Below, one piece after another: positions 29,335-39,451 of a DNA stretch of 50,215 bases. Origin of the DNA: Pseudomonadota bacterium (GTDB taxonomy: Bacteria; Pseudomonadota; Gammaproteobacteria; Burkholderiales; JAKAFK01); NCBI GenBank assembly GCA_021817985.1, contig JAKAFK010000022.1:1-50215 (forward strand), in the 5' to 3' direction. Below the pieces are notes generated by a model that saw only the letters and a list, made by a program, of their open reading frames with translations, was not told where the DNA came from and searched no databases. A program made the translations under genes and the position numbers. Every line of letters starts with the position of its first letter. Position 1 is the stretch's first letter.

Positions 29335-30549
29335 TTAGCGCGTCTGGCGTCTTGCCGCGATACGCATGCGCAGCGCATTGAGCTTGATGAAGCCGGCGGC
29401 GTCCGCCTGGTTGTAGGCGCCTTGGTCTTCTTCAAAGGTCGCGATGGCCGGGTCGAAGAGCGAATCGCTTTCCGAATCGCGGCCGGCAACGGACACGTTG
29501 CCCTTATAAAGTTTGAGCCTCACCCACCCGTTCACGGTGGCCTGCGAGGCATCGATCATCTGTTGCAGCATCTGGCGTTCCGGGCTCCACCAGTAGCCGT
29601 TGTAGATCAGGGACGCATAGCGCGCCATGAGCTCATCCTTGAGGTGGGCGACTTCCCGGTCCAGGGTGAGGGATTCGATCGCCCGATGGGCCTTCAGCAT
29701 GATCGTGCCGCCGGGTGTTTCATAGCAGCCGCGCGACTTCATGCCGACATAGCGGTTTTCCACGATGTCCAGCCGGCCGACGCCATGCTTCGCGCCCAGT
29801 CGGTTGAGCTCCGCGAGCACACGGGCGGGCGTCATCGGCGTCCCGTTGACGGCGACGATGTCGCCGCCGGCATAGCGCAGTTCCACGTACTCTGCGCCAT
29901 CCGGCGCATGCTCGGGCGCGACGGTCCATCGCCACATCGATTCCTCGGGCTCGGCGGCGGGATTTTCCAGGATGCCGCCCTCGTAGGAGATGTGCAGAAG
30001 ATTGGCGTCCATGCTATACGGGCTGCCGCCGCCTTTCTTCTTCTCCACCGGAATGCCGTGGCGATCCGCATAGGCGATGAGCCGCTCGCGCGAGGTCAGG
30101 TCCCACTCGCGCCAGGGGGCGATGACGCGGATATCCGGCTTCAGCGCGTAATAGCCGAGCTCGAAGCGCACCTGGTCGTTGCCTTTGCCGGTTGCGCCAT
30201 GGGCCACCGCGTCGGCACCGGTCTCGCGGGCGATCTCGATCTGCCGCTTGGCGATCAAGGGGCGGGCGATGCTGGTTCCCAGGAGGTACTCGCCCTCGTA
30301 AATGGCATTGGCGCGAAACATCGGGAAGACGAAGTCGCGCGCAAACTCCTCTTTGAGGTCGTCAATGTAGATTTCCCGGACGCCCAGCCGCTGCGCCTTT
30401 TCGCGCGCCGGTTCGACCTCTTCCCCCTGGCCGATGTCCGCCGTGAACGTGACGATCTCGCAGGCGTAGGTGTCCTGCAGCCACTTGAGAATGACCGAGG
30501 TGTCCAGCCCGCCGGAGTAGGCCAGGACGACTTTCTTGATATCGCTCAT
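29335..30549 (-). CDS. argG: Argininosuccinate synthase
   Basis: The 404-residue class I enzyme condenses citrulline and aspartate with ATP to argininosuccinate. The ATP-pyrophosphatase loop [16 protein letters not shown] is at the N-terminus, and [13 protein letters not shown] near residue 115 is diagnostic. Its length fits the short form (about 400) common in many Proteobacteria, rather than the 447-residue E. coli type. It lies 20 bp after argF in the same direction. ArgH is not in the window. Confidence 0.97.
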   Translation of the reverse strand: MSDIKKVVLAYSGGLDTSVILKWLQDTYACEIVTFTADIGQGEEVEPAREKAQRLGVREIYIDDLKEEFARDFVFPMFRANAIYEGEYLLGTSIARPLIAKRQIEIARETGADAVAHGATGKGNDQVRFELGYYALKPDIRVIAPWREWDLTSRERLIAYADRHGIPVEKKKGGGSPYSMDANLLHISYEGGILENPAAEPEESMWRWTVAPEHAPDGAEYVELRYAGGDIVAVNGTPMTPARVLAELNRLGAKHGVGRLDIVENRYVGMKSRGCYETPGGTIMLKAHRAIESLTLDREVAHLKDELMARYASLIYNGYWWSPERQMLQQMIDASQATVNGWVRLKLYKGNVSVAGRDSESDSLFDPAIATFEEDQGAYNQADAAGFIKLNALRMRIAARRQTR

Positions 30550-30569
30550 CTTCGACTTCCGTGAGGGCC

Positions 30570-31490
30570 CTAATAATTGTCTTTGATCTTGCCGACAATG
30601 AGGTACTCGAGCAGGGCCTTTTGTGTGTGCAGGCGGTTCTCTGCCTCATCCCATACGACGCTTTGGGGACCGTCGATGACCGCCGCCTCCACCTCTTCGC
30701 CGCGGTGAGCGGGCAGGCAATGCATGAACAGCGCGTCCGGCCGGGCAAAGGCCATCATTTCCTGGTCGACGCGGAACGCGGCGAATGCCTTCCGGCGTGC
30801 CTCGGCTTCGTCCTCGTTGCCCATGCTGATCCATACGTCCGTGGTGACCAGGTCGGCGCCGCGCGCCGCTTCCAGCGGATCGGTGAAGCATTCGAGGTGC
30901 GACGGGTCGCCGCAATGCTCGGGTGCGACTTCGTAGCCTGCGGGCGTGCACACCCGCAGGCTGAAATCGAAAAGCTGCGCCGCCTGCAGCCACGTGTGGC
31001 AGACATTGTTGCTGTCGCCGACCCAGGTGACGGTGCGGCCGCGGATCGACCCGCGCTTCTCGATGTAGGTGAAGATATCGGCCAGGATCTGGCACGGATG
31101 GTACTCGTCCGTCAGTCCGTTGATGACCGGAACCTGGGAATGCTGCGCAAACCGCTCGACGACATCCTGCTTGAAGGTGCGGATGACGGCGATATCCACC
31201 ATGCGTGAAATGACTTCGGCGACATCCTCGATCGGTTCCCCGCGGCCCAGTTGCGTGTCCCGTGGACTGAGGAACATGGCCGAGCCCCCGAGCTGGTTCA
31301 TGCCGGCCTCGAAGGACACGCGGGTGCGCGTCGAGTTCTTCTCGAAAATCATCGCCAGCGTCTTCGCGCGCAGGGGTTGATACAGCTCGCCCTTGCCCAG
31401 GCGCTGCTTGAGCGTGCGCGCGCGCTTGAAAAGGTATTCGAATTCGGAGAGTTCGAAATCCGTCAGTTGTAGGAAATGCCTAACTTGCAT
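30570..31490 (-). CDS. argF: Ornithine carbamoyltransferase
   Basis: The 306-residue enzyme makes citrulline from ornithine and carbamoyl phosphate. The carbamoyl-phosphate motif is in [12 protein letters not shown] (residues near 53), and the ornithine-side [10 protein letters not shown] motif is near residue 265. AGGTG sits 5 bases before the ATG. It follows argD by 137 bp and precedes argG, so argD-argF-argG supply three successive-branch steps of arginine synthesis. Confidence 0.97.
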   Translation of the reverse strand: MQVRHFLQLTDFELSEFEYLFKRARTLKQRLGKGELYQPLRAKTLAMIFEKNSTRTRVSFEAGMNQLGGSAMFLSPRDTQLGRGEPIEDVAEVISRMVDIAVIRTFKQDVVERFAQHSQVPVINGLTDEYHPCQILADIFTYIEKRGSIRGRTVTWVGDSNNVCHTWLQAAQLFDFSLRVCTPAGYEVAPEHCGDPSHLECFTDPLEAARGADLVTTDVWISMGNEDEAEARRKAFAAFRVDQEMMAFARPDALFMHCLPAHRGEEVEAAVIDGPQSVVWDEAENRLHTQKALLEYLIVGKIKDNY

Positions 31491-31627
31491 AAGACACCTG
31501 TGTGCGGACCGTCTAGGCGCCGCTTGCCATCTTCATCTCGAGCCGCCGGCTGCGCGATTCCCAGCCATGGGCCATTATAGGCGTGATTGCCGGCCGGCTC
31601 AAAGTGGCCGAGCACGTGCCGCCCCGG

Positions 31628-32812
31628 TTACGGTCGGGCGGCACCCCGCAGGAAGTCGACGATCAGGGGGGAGAGCCGCGACACGAGTTCCTCGCCCTCT
31701 TCGTTCGTCATGACCAAGGGCGGCAGCAACCGGATGACCGTCTCCGCGGTGACGTTGATCAGAAGGCCGGCGTCGAGCGCGAGCCTGACCAATTCGCCGC
31801 ACGGGCGGTCGAGTTCGATGCCGATCATCAGGCCGAAGGCGCGAATGTGCCGGACGCCCGGGACATCGGCCAAGGCGCGCGCGAATCCCGACTTCAGTGC
31901 CTCCCCGAGCGCGTGGGCATGGGGGATCAGGCCGTCTTGTTCGATGATTTCGATCGTGGCGAGGCCTGCCGCGCAGGCCAGCGGGTTGCCTCCGAAGGTG
32001 GACCCGTGGTTGCCCGGCTTGAAGATCTCCGCCGCCTGGCCTCGCGCGAGGCATGCGCCGATCGGCACGCCGCTGCCGAGGCCCTTCGCCACGGTCATGA
32101 CGTCGGGCGCAAGGTCCGTGTGCTGGAATGCGAACCAGCGGCCCGTGCGTCCCATGCCGGTCTGGATTTCGTCGAGCATGAGGAGCAGGCCCTTGTCGTC
32201 GCAGATGCGGCGCAGCTGGGCGAGGTACTGGGGGTCCGGCACGTGGATCCCGCCCTCGCCTTGCACCGGCTCGACCAGAATGGCCACGACATCCTTGTTG
32301 TGGGTGGCCACTTGCGCCACGGCTTCGGCATCGTTGTACGGGACGCGCGCAAAGCCGCTCACCAGCGGTTCGAAGCCGGCCTGCACCTTGCGGTTTCCGG
32401 TTGCGGTGAGAGTGGCCATGGTGCGGCCGTGGAAGCTTTTCTCCATCACGATGATGGTGGGTGCGTCGACCTTCCGGCCATGGCCGTACAGGCGTGCCAG
32501 CTTGATGGCCGCTTCGTTTGCCTCTGCCCCGGAGTTGCAGAAAAAGGCATTGTCCATGCCCGTCACCGCGCATAGCCGGTCGGCCAGCGCCTCCTGGTGG
32601 AGGACGCGATAGAGGTTCGAGCTGTGGATGAGCGCCTGCGCTTGGCTGCAGATCGCCTGCGTGAGCTTGGGGTGCGCATGGCCCAGGCCGTTGACGGCGA
32701 TCCCCGACAGGGCATCGAGGTAGCGGCGGCCCGCCTCGTCCCATAGCCATACGCCGTCCCCGCGGACGAAGGCGACGGGAAGCCGCGCATAGGTGTTCAT
32801 CAGGTGTGACAT
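31628..32812 (-). CDS. argD: Acetylornithine aminotransferase
   Basis: The 394-residue PLP-dependent class III aminotransferase converts N-acetylglutamate semialdehyde to N-acetylornithine. It often also serves as succinyldiaminopimelate aminotransferase in lysine synthesis. The PLP-binding Asp and Lys regions are clear: LMLDEIQTGMGRTG and VMTVAKGLGSGVPIGA, with the catalytic Lys in the latter. MSHLMNTYARLPVAF matches the usual N-terminus, so 32812 (or ATG 32800) is preferred over the longer frame. The ribosome site is poor. A large inverted repeat lies 31 bp upstream. Confidence 0.95.
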   Translation of the reverse strand: MSHLMNTYARLPVAFVRGDGVWLWDEAGRRYLDALSGIAVNGLGHAHPKLTQAICSQAQALIHSSNLYRVLHQEALADRLCAVTGMDNAFFCNSGAEANEAAIKLARLYGHGRKVDAPTIIVMEKSFHGRTMATLTATGNRKVQAGFEPLVSGFARVPYNDAEAVAQVATHNKDVVAILVEPVQGEGGIHVPDPQYLAQLRRICDDKGLLLMLDEIQTGMGRTGRWFAFQHTDLAPDVMTVAKGLGSGVPIGACLARGQAAEIFKPGNHGSTFGGNPLACAAGLATIEIIEQDGLIPHAHALGEALKSGFARALADVPGVRHIRAFGLMIGIELDRPCGELVRLALDAGLLINVTAETVIRLLPPLVMTNEEGEELVSRLSPLIVDFLRGAARP

Positions 32813-32842
32813 GGCGTCTTTAAGATTTCGCTTGGCCGAAAA

Positions 32843-32887
32843 TAGAAACGCACTCGGCGGCAAGGGTTGCCGCCGAGTGCGTTTCTA
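32843..32887 (-). repeat. Perfect 20-bp inverted repeat (hairpin) upstream of argD
   Basis: Arms 32843-32862 and 32868-32887 are exactly complementary, with a 5-nt loop. On the minus strand the second arm is followed by TTTT. A candidate -10 box (TATAGT) abuts its upstream edge, so transcripts from that promoter would begin inside the 5' arm and keep about 13 bp of stem. It may be a mRNA 5' stem-loop, an attenuator or a protein site. Confidence 0.7.
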
Positions 32888-32946
32888 CTATACACCAAAC
32901 TGGAGGGATGGCGAAATAGCCGTTCTCGCCGTCCGCGAACGCGCGC

Positions 32947-32975
32947 TTGACGGACCGCCCGGCTCAATCTATAAT
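32947..32975 (+). promoter_or_regulatory. Near-consensus sigma70 promoter for the TauE/SafE gene
   Basis: TTGACG and TATAAT are separated by exactly 17 bp. Transcription would start near 32982, leaving a leader of about 200 nt before the ATG at 33183. Confidence 0.8.
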
Positions 32976-33182
32976 CATTCAATAATTCGTTTGAACGTAG
33001 GCCTTGCGGTATCCTCATCGTCCCCCCATGCCGCATCTTGCTTTATCGACCGTTGTCTTGGCCTAAGGGGATGCCGGTGGCTTTTGCGGCTCGACGGGCG
33101 CACGACGACCAGGAGAGCGTGTGCAGCGGCTCTGCGGAAACGCGCGGATCGCCGCGATTCTAGGACCTGGAAGGGGTGCATC

Positions 33183-33974
33183 ATGCTTACCATTGCGGTC
33201 ACGGTGGGCGCCGTCACCGGCGTGATTCTGGGGCTTCTTGGCAGCGGCGGGTCGATCCTCACGATTCCCGCGCTGGTCTACTTGTTGAAGGTCGCCCCTA
33301 AGGAGGCGATCGCCATGAGCCTCGGCATCGTGGCGATCAGCTCGTTCATTTCCGCACTGAACCACTGGAAGCGCGGAAACGTCGATTTCAAGCTGGCCGC
33401 CGTGTTCGGACTTTTCAGCGCGGGCGGCAGCTATCTTGGGACGCGCTTGGGGATCGTCATGCCGCCGGCGCTTCAGCTCACGTTGTTTGCGGTCATGATG
33501 TACGTGGCCGCCTATCAGATGCTCAAACCCGGGACGGCTGCATTCAAGCCCGTCGGGGCGGATGTCGTGCGGCCCGAGTCCGACGCCGTGGCGGGGGGCG
33601 CGGGCCTGACGCGCCGGCCCTGGTATACGGCGCTGGTGGGCTTGTCGGTCGGGGCCTTGGCGGGGGCCGTGGGCGTCGGGGGCGGATTCTTGATCACCCC
33701 GGCGCTGGTGCTGTTGGCTGGAACGCCGATGAAGCAGGCCATCGGCACCACGCTCGTCATCGTGACGTTCAATACCCTGACCGGCTTCATCGGCTATCTG
33801 GGAAGAGTTCCGATCGACTACCCGCTGATGGCCGTGTTCACGGGCGTTATCATCGCCGGCAGCTTCGTGGGCGCGATGCTTTCCCATCGTCTGTCGCACG
33901 AGGCGCTGAAGCGGGGCTTCGGGGTTCTGCTCGTGCTGATCGCCAGCAGCGTCGTGCTGAAGAGTGCGCTCTGA
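33183..33974 (+). CDS. TauE/SafE-family sulfite/anion exporter
   Basis: The 263-residue integral membrane protein is made of two repeats, each with a Gly-rich signature: LGLLGSGGSILTIPALVYLL in the first and GAVGVGGGFLITPALVLL in the second, about eight helices in all. TSUP family members export or import sulfite, sulfoacetate and other organosulfur or C2 anions. In this sulfide-oxidiser context, sulfite or thiosulfate-related export is plausible but not shown. GGAAGGGG precedes the ATG; the longer upstream frame is not coding-like and overlaps the argD 5' region. Confidence 0.88.
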   Translation: MLTIAVTVGAVTGVILGLLGSGGSILTIPALVYLLKVAPKEAIAMSLGIVAISSFISALNHWKRGNVDFKLAAVFGLFSAGGSYLGTRLGIVMPPALQLTLFAVMMYVAAYQMLKPGTAAFKPVGADVVRPESDAVAGGAGLTRRPWYTALVGLSVGALAGAVGVGGGFLITPALVLLAGTPMKQAIGTTLVIVTFNTLTGFIGYLGRVPIDYPLMAVFTGVIIAGSFVGAMLSHRLSHEALKRGFGVLLVLIASSVVLKSAL

Positions 33975-34029
33975 AGGGCGTGTGCGACGCACCCGGGGCG
34001 GTCGCGCGCTCTCCGAGCGCGGCGGACGG

Positions 34030-34047
34030 CTATGATAGCTATGATAG
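34030..34047 (+). repeat. Tandem 9-bp repeat CTATGATAG
   Basis: Two exact copies of CTATGATAG lie head-to-tail about 115 bp before the cupin gene. Each contains TATGAT, so one may serve as a -10 box. Confidence 0.35.
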
Positions 34048-34160
34048 GATGGGCCATCGATTGGCCGAGGCACCAAAGCAGCCAAGCCCGTTCTTGATGT
34101 GCCGGTGGGGAGCGGGCCTGTCCCGCGCCCATTTGACCGACCGCACCGTCCGGAGACCTT

Positions 34161-34643
34161 ATGCCGACCCGTTCCTTTCCACAGGCCATCGTCGCGGCTG
34201 AGGCGGCGCCGCGCACCACCCCTTCGATTTATCCGGAGCCCTTCGCCTCGCGCATGGCGGGCCGCCAGAAGCGCCCCTTGGGCGAGTTCTTCGGCCTGAA
34301 GAATTTTGGCGTGAATCTGACGCGTCTCGAGCCTGGCGCCATTTCGGCGTTGCGTCATGCGCATACCCGGCAGGACGAGTTCATCTATGTGCTCTCCGGC
34401 ACCCCCATCCTGGTCACCGACGAAGGGGAAACGCTGCTCGGTCCCGGACTGTGCGCGGGATTTCGCGCCGGTGCCGGAAGCGCCCACCACCTGGTCAATC
34501 GGGGCGCTGAACCCGTGGTCTATCTGGAAGTCGGCGATCGCAGCCCCGGGGACGAGGCCACCTATCCGGACGACGATTTGCAAGCGACGCTGGGCCCCGA
34601 CGGCAAGTGGCGGTTCGCGCACAAGGATGGCGCGTCTTACTGA
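34161..34643 (+). CDS. Cupin domain protein
   Basis: The 160-residue protein has a double-stranded beta-helix (about 45-130). Cupin motif 1 appears as RHAHTRQDEFIYVLSGTPIL and motif 2 as GAGSAHHLVNRGAEPVVYLEVG. The metal-type ligands His-x-His and Glu of motif 1 and a His in motif 2 are present. The C-terminus (YPDDDLQATLGPDGKWRFAHKDG) is typical of a group of uncharacterised proteobacterial cupins. Substrate unknown. GGAGA precedes the start. Confidence 0.88.
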   Translation: MPTRSFPQAIVAAEAAPRTTPSIYPEPFASRMAGRQKRPLGEFFGLKNFGVNLTRLEPGAISALRHAHTRQDEFIYVLSGTPILVTDEGETLLGPGLCAGFRAGAGSAHHLVNRGAEPVVYLEVGDRSPGDEATYPDDDLQATLGPDGKWRFAHKDGASY

Positions 34644-34727
34644 GCCGACGTCGCGCGCCCCGGTCACAGTCTTGCCCGGCGATCGCGAGATCCCCCCTGT
34701 CTTGCGGCCAATGGGCCCGCCCGACCC

Positions 34728-34756
34728 ATGACAAGGGGCGGGAGAAGGGCTAGTAT
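34728..34756 (+). promoter_or_regulatory. Candidate promoter of the nfeD-slipin pair
   Basis: ATGACA and TAGTAT are separated by 17 bp, about 40 bp before the NfeD start. Confidence 0.4.
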
Positions 34757-34794
34757 AGGGGCAAGCGATCAGATGCTGGGGAGACAGCCACGCC

Positions 34795-36114
34795 ATGCTG
34801 CGCACCGTCGCGCTCTGCCTGCTGCTCACGCTGCCGGGCGTTGCCTGGGGGGCTGCCGTTGCGCCTGTGGTGGTGTTACGCATCGATGGCGCCATCAGTC
34901 CGGGCACGGCCGATTACGTCGTCCGCGCCCTGGCGCGCGCGCCCCGTCTTCATGCGGCCCTCGTCGTGCTGGAACTCGATACCCCCGGCGGGTTGGGCAG
35001 TTCGATGCGCGAGATCATCAAACATATCCTCGCCTCCCCGGTGCCTGTGGCGGCATTCGTCTACCCGAGCGGCGCGCGCGCCGCAAGTGCCGGGACCTAT
35101 ATCCTCTATGCCAGCCCTGTCGCCGCCATGGCGCCGGCGACCAACCTCGGGGCGGCCACCCCCGTCTCGATCGGGGCGTTGCCCGGGGGCAAAATCTCGC
35201 CCCAATCCACCGAGGCGCGCAAGGCCGTCAATGACGCGGCGGCCTATATCCGCGCCTTGGCCATCCTGCGTGGCCGAAATGCGGCATGGGCGGAGCAGGC
35301 GGTGAGGCAGGCGGCCAGCCTGACGGCCACGGAGGCCCTCCACCTCAAAGTGATCAATGTCATCGCGAGCAGCGTGCCCGACTTGCTCGCCCAGGTGAAC
35401 GGCTGGCGGGTGACGACATCGAGCGGCGTCCAGACGCTCGACGTCCGCGGCGCACCGCTCGTGAACCTCGCACCCGATTGGCGAAGCCGGTTGCTCACGG
35501 TGATCACCGATCCCTCCATCGCCTATGTCCTGATGCTGGTCGGGGTGTACGGCCTGCTGCTCGAATTCCTTCACCCAGGTTTCGTGCTGCCGGGCGTGAC
35601 CGGACTCGTGTCCTTGATCCTGGCGCTCTATGCCTTCCAGATGCTGCCCGTGAACTACGCGGGGCTTGCGCTCATTCTTGCCGGGATCGGGTTCATGGTG
35701 GCGGAAGCCTTCATGCCCGCATTCGGCGCCTTGGGAGTGGGGGGGGCGATTGCGTTCATCGTGGGCTCGGTGTTGCTGATCAGACCCGAAGCGCCCGGCT
35801 TCGGCGTCCCCTGGGCGGTCATCCTGCCGCTTGCGCTGTTCAGCGTCGTGTTCGTCGCGTCCATCGTCGGCTTGGCCGTGAAGGCGCGCTCCCGAAGACC
35901 GGTGAGCGGGGCGGAAGAGATGATCGGAAGTCTGGGCGAAGTGTTGGGCGACCTTGAGGGGGAGGGGTTTGCGAGGGTGCATGGAGAGACCTGGAGGATC
36001 CGGAGCGAAACGCCATTGCATCGAGGCGACAAGGTCCGGGTCGTGCGGCGGGAGGGGCTCGTTCTGGACGTCAGGCCGGAGCGTAGCCCGGAAATCCCGG
36101 GGCCGGTGGGCTGA
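34795..36114 (+). CDS. nfeD: NfeD-family membrane-bound serine protease
   Basis: The 439-residue protein has a signal peptide (about 1-20), a ClpP/crotonase-like protease domain, four or five membrane helices (about 240-370) and a C-terminal NfeD OB-fold domain (about 375-439). The catalytic pair is Ser98 in RAASAGTYI and Lys143 in EARKAVNDAA, matching the Ser-Lys dyad of the archaeal 1510-N protease that cleaves its partner stomatin. It is directly followed by a slipin gene, the conserved NfeD-slipin pairing. Role in membrane quality control is inferred from homologues. Confidence 0.92.
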   Translation: MLRTVALCLLLTLPGVAWGAAVAPVVVLRIDGAISPGTADYVVRALARAPRLHAALVVLELDTPGGLGSSMREIIKHILASPVPVAAFVYPSGARAASAGTYILYASPVAAMAPATNLGAATPVSIGALPGGKISPQSTEARKAVNDAAAYIRALAILRGRNAAWAEQAVRQAASLTATEALHLKVINVIASSVPDLLAQVNGWRVTTSSGVQTLDVRGAPLVNLAPDWRSRLLTVITDPSIAYVLMLVGVYGLLLEFLHPGFVLPGVTGLVSLILALYAFQMLPVNYAGLALILAGIGFMVAEAFMPAFGALGVGGAIAFIVGSVLLIRPEAPGFGVPWAVILPLALFSVVFVASIVGLAVKARSRRPVSGAEEMIGSLGEVLGDLEGEGFARVHGETWRIRSETPLHRGDKVRVVRREGLVLDVRPERSPEIPGPVG

Positions 36115-36129
36115 CCTAAGGAGGCGATG

Positions 36130-36885
36130 ATGCAATTCGGTGTGGGGTTGGGCGTGATCGTCGGCATCGTGCTGATGCTGTTGGTCGCATCGTTTCGAGT
36201 GCTCCGGGAGTATGAGCGCGGCGTGATTTTCCTGCTGGGACGCTTCTGGAAAGTGAAGGGACCGGGGATGATCCTCGTGCTGCCGGGGATTCAGCAGATG
36301 GTGCGGGTGGACCTGCGGGTCGTGGTGATGGAGGTGCCCGGTCAGGACGTCATCTCCCGCGACAACGTCTCCGTCAGGGTCGATGCGGTGATCTACCAGC
36401 GCGTCGTCGATCCCGAGAAGGCCGTCATCCAGGTGGAGAACTATTTTGCCGCAACCAGCCTGCTGGCCCAGACCACGTTGCGCTCGGTGCTGGGCCAGCA
36501 TGAACTCGACGAGATGCTGGCCGAACGCGAGAAGCTGAATATCGACATTCAGCGGGCGCTCGACGTGCAGACCGATGCCTGGGGCATCAAGGTGTCGAAC
36601 GTGGAGATCCGGCGCGTGGACATCAACGAGTCCATGGTGCGCGCCATCGCGCGCCAGGCGGAAGCCGAACGCGAGCGGCGGGCCAAGGTCATTCACGCGC
36701 AAGGCGAGCTGCAGGCCTCCGAGACGCTGCTCGAGGCCGCGCAGGTCCTCGCACGCCAACCCCAAGCCATCCAGCTGCGCTATCTGGAGACGCTGGCCGC
36801 GATCGGCGTGGAGAAAAACACCACCGTGGTCTTTCCGGTCCCGCTCGACATGTTCAGGGCCTTCTTCGAAACGACCCAGAAATAA
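36130..36885 (+). CDS. Slipin (stomatin/prohibitin/SPFH family)
   Basis: The 251-residue protein is anchored by one N-terminal hydrophobic segment (about 5-22), followed by the SPFH domain ([39 protein letters not shown]) and a coiled-coil rich in Ala, Glu and Arg (about 170-215). ATG 36130 is preferred over 36127 because AGGAGG would be too close to the latter. It oligomerises at the membrane and is the likely partner or substrate of NfeD. The gap from nfeD is 15 bp. Confidence 0.93.
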   Translation: MQFGVGLGVIVGIVLMLLVASFRVLREYERGVIFLLGRFWKVKGPGMILVLPGIQQMVRVDLRVVVMEVPGQDVISRDNVSVRVDAVIYQRVVDPEKAVIQVENYFAATSLLAQTTLRSVLGQHELDEMLAEREKLNIDIQRALDVQTDAWGIKVSNVEIRRVDINESMVRAIARQAEAERERRAKVIHAQGELQASETLLEAAQVLARQPQAIQLRYLETLAAIGVEKNTTVVFPVPLDMFRAFFETTQK

Positions 36886-37003
36886 GGGGGGTATCCCTGC
36901 CGCCGGGAGGGGATTTTTCGCGTCCAGCGCGGCGATCGAGGCTGACGGCCGCGCCAATCCTTGTTAAAATACGTTCACCCCGCTCCACGAAAAAGGTGAC
37001 CGC

Positions 37004-37318
37004 ATGCCGCCCTCCACGCAAATCATCATCCGAGGCCTGACCAAGGAAGGGCGCACGTTCCGGCCCAGCGACTGGGCGGAACGATTGTCGGGCGTGCTGT
37101 CGACCTTTGGCGCCGACCATCGGATGAGCTATTCGCCCTATGTGCGGCCGATGTCGATCGAGGGCGTCAAATGCGTGGTGGTGGATCGGAAGCTCGAGGA
37201 GATCGAGCCCAGGGCCTACCGCTTCCTCCTGGGCTTCGCGCAGGACAACGACTTACAGACGGTCGAGGCGTCGCCCGAGGAGGCGACGCTTCCGCGCGCG
37301 TCGGATGCCAGCCGCTAG
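37004..37318 (+). CDS. DUF3579 protein
   Basis: The 104-residue cytoplasmic protein shows the DUF3579 pattern: [22 protein letters not shown], then [16 protein letters not shown] and the [17 protein letters not shown]-like segment. The family is best known from beta- and some gammaproteobacteria and has no known function. AAGGTGA precedes the ATG. Its TAG stop overlaps the TAG stop of the convergent rpsT gene in the tetranucleotide CTAG. Confidence 0.88.
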   Translation: MPPSTQIIIRGLTKEGRTFRPSDWAERLSGVLSTFGADHRMSYSPYVRPMSIEGVKCVVVDRKLEEIEPRAYRFLLGFAQDNDLQTVEASPEEATLPRASDASR

Positions 37319-37578
37319 GCGATGGCCTTGATCGCCGCGGAAAGGCGGCTCTTGTGGCGGGCGGCTTTGTTCTTGTGAACGATCTTCTTGTCGGCAATGC
37401 GGTCAATGGTGCTCATGGCATCGTCATACACGCGCTGCGCCGCGCTCTTGTCGCCGGCGGAGACCGCCTTCTTGACCTTCTTGATTGCCGTGCGAAATTC
37501 GGAACGTTGTGCGGCGTTGTGGGCGCGCTGCTTGTCCGCTTGTCGTGCGCGCTTCCTGGCTTGCGCGGAATTGGCCAT
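37315..37578 (-). CDS. rpsT: 30S ribosomal protein S20
   Basis: The 87-residue, very basic helical protein [21 protein letters not shown] is S20 without doubt; it binds 16S rRNA helices early in 30S assembly. TTAGGAG precedes the ATG and a good promoter lies 40-68 bp upstream. It is divergent from murJ, the usual gammaproteobacterial arrangement. Confidence 0.98.
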   Translation of the reverse strand: MANSAQARKRARQADKQRAHNAAQRSEFRTAIKKVKKAVSAGDKSAAQRVYDDAMSTIDRIADKKIVHKNKAARHKSRLSAAIKAIA

Positions 37579-37617
37579 TTAGACTCCTAAGTCCTGGAGG
37601 GTGACAGAAAACGTGGT

Positions 37618-37646
37618 ATCATACGGCCGCGTCCGATTTTTTGCAA
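37618..37646 (-). promoter_or_regulatory. Sigma70-type promoter of rpsT
   Basis: On the minus strand, TTGCAA and TATGAT are separated by 17 bp, about 40 bp before the rpsT start. Confidence 0.65.
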
Positions 37647-37804
37647 GCAGCGTTGGGCCGCCGATGGGACCTTCGCACGCGCAGCTTTCCGCTGGCCGAC
37701 GCGCGCCTGCCCGGAACGAACGGGGCAGGCCGGACTGGCATGGATTTTCTTGATCACCCGGCAGGCGCCGTTGCCTGCTTCGCACCTGCACTGGTTTATC
37801 CGGC

Positions 37805-39343
37805 ATGAATCTCCTCAAGGCCATGGCGACGGTGAGCGGCATGACGCTCGTCTCGCGCATTCTCGGTTTCGCCCGCGACACCATCGTGGCGCGCGTGTTC
37901 GGCGCGGGGCTCGCGACCGATGCGTTCATCGTGGCCCTGAAGATTCCCAACGTGATGCGGCGGCTCTTCGCGGAGGGGGCGTTCTCCCAGGCCTTCGTGC
38001 CGATTCTCGCGGAATACAAGAGCCGGCGCGGGCATGAGGCCACGCGCGAGCTGGTGAGCCATGTGGCGAGCCTGCTCTCCCTGGTGCTCGTCGTGGTCAC
38101 GGTGCTCGGCATGCTCGCGGCGCCTCTCGTGATTTACGTGAGTGCCCCCGGCTTCCTCGACGATCCGGCCAAATTCGCGCTCACCACGCGGCTTCTGCGG
38201 ATCACTTTCCCCTATATCCTGTTCATCTCGCTGGTGTCGCTGTCCGGCGGGGTGCTCAACACCTATAGCCGCTTCTACGTGCCGGCCTTCACGCCGGCCC
38301 TGCTCAACGTGGCGCTCATCCTCTCGGCCATTTTCCTGGCGCCGCACGTGCATCCCCCCATCCTGGCGCTGGCGATCGGCGTGTTCGCCGGCGGCGTCCT
38401 CCAGCTGGGCTTCCAGCTGCCCTATCTGCGGCGCCTGGGATTGCTGCCGAAATGGGAGCTGCGCTGGCGCGATGAGGGGGTCTGGCGCATTCTGAAGCTG
38501 ATGGGGCCGGCGGTGTTGGGGGTGTCCGTTTCGCAGGTGAGCCTCCTCATCAACAACGTCGTGGCCTCTTTCCTGCCGACCGGCAGCGTGTCCTGGCTCT
38601 ATTATGCGGAACGCCTGATGGAATTTCCCACAGCCCTCCTGGGCGTGGCGCTCGGGACGATTCTGCTGCCCAGCCTGTCCAAGCACCATGCCGAGCGTTC
38701 CCACGAGGAGTATTCGCGCCTGCTCGACTGGGGGCTGCGGCTCACCCTGATCCTCGCGGCGCCGGCCGCGCTCGCGTTGGCGCTGCTGGCGGTGCCGCTG
38801 ATCGTCACCTTGTTCCACTACGGCGCGTTCAATACGTACGACGTGCTCATGACCCGGCAGGCGCTGGTCGCCTACAGCGTGGGCCTGCTCGGCCTCATCC
38901 TCGTCAAGATCCTGGCGCCCGGCTTCTATGCGCGGCAGGACATCAAGACACCGGTGCGGATCGCCATCCTGACATTGGTCGCGACCCAGCTCATGAACCT
39001 CGTGTTCGTCTGGCATTTGAAGCACGCGGGCCTCGCGCTGGCCATCAGCCTGGGGGCCTGCCTGAATGCGAGCCTTCTCTACCGGCAGTTGCGGCGGCGG
39101 GACATCTATCGCCCCCAGCCGGGGTGGGGCGCATTCCTGTTCCGGATTGTCCTGGCGCTTGCCGCCATGGGCCTGGCGATCACGGCCACCATGGGCAGCA
39201 CGCACACCTGGCTGCATGAGGGCTTCCTCGCCCGTGCCACGCATCTGGTGCTGCTCATCGGGCTGGGCGGGGGCACGTATTTCGCTACGCTCATGGCGCT
39301 GGGCCTGCGCGTCCGGCAATTCGCCCGGCGGGCCGCCGAGTGA
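37805..39343 (+). CDS. murJ: Lipid II flippase MurJ
   Basis: The 512-residue MOP-superfamily protein has about 14 membrane helices and flips lipid II for peptidoglycan synthesis. It opens [21 protein letters not shown] and has the conserved [12 protein letters not shown] and [17 protein letters not shown] motifs, with charged residues lining the central cavity. Its ribosome site is weak. It heads murJ-ribF-ileS-lspA-ispH, all on the plus strand. Confidence 0.96.
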   Translation: MNLLKAMATVSGMTLVSRILGFARDTIVARVFGAGLATDAFIVALKIPNVMRRLFAEGAFSQAFVPILAEYKSRRGHEATRELVSHVASLLSLVLVVVTVLGMLAAPLVIYVSAPGFLDDPAKFALTTRLLRITFPYILFISLVSLSGGVLNTYSRFYVPAFTPALLNVALILSAIFLAPHVHPPILALAIGVFAGGVLQLGFQLPYLRRLGLLPKWELRWRDEGVWRILKLMGPAVLGVSVSQVSLLINNVVASFLPTGSVSWLYYAERLMEFPTALLGVALGTILLPSLSKHHAERSHEEYSRLLDWGLRLTLILAAPAALALALLAVPLIVTLFHYGAFNTYDVLMTRQALVAYSVGLLGLILVKILAPGFYARQDIKTPVRIAILTLVATQLMNLVFVWHLKHAGLALAISLGACLNASLLYRQLRRRDIYRPQPGWGAFLFRIVLALAAMGLAITATMGSTHTWLHEGFLARATHLVLLIGLGGGTYFATLMALGLRVRQFARRAAE

Positions 39344-39451
39344 ACTGGGGCTTTGGCTTTCGCGGCACGCGCAAACCCGTTAGAATTCGATACCTTGAGT
39401 TCACCTCCAGGGCGAAGCCTTACGCCGTGGAGAAGCAGGAAGCGGCAGGTT

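Larger units (their letters stand above)
32813..33182. other. Regulatory interval between argD and the TauE/SafE gene
   Basis: This 370-bp divergent gap has no gene of its own. It holds a perfect 20-bp inverted repeat near argD (32843-32887), a possible argD -10 box (TATAGT on the minus strand, 32892-32887) and a near-consensus sigma70 promoter toward the exporter (32947-32975). Confidence 0.7.
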
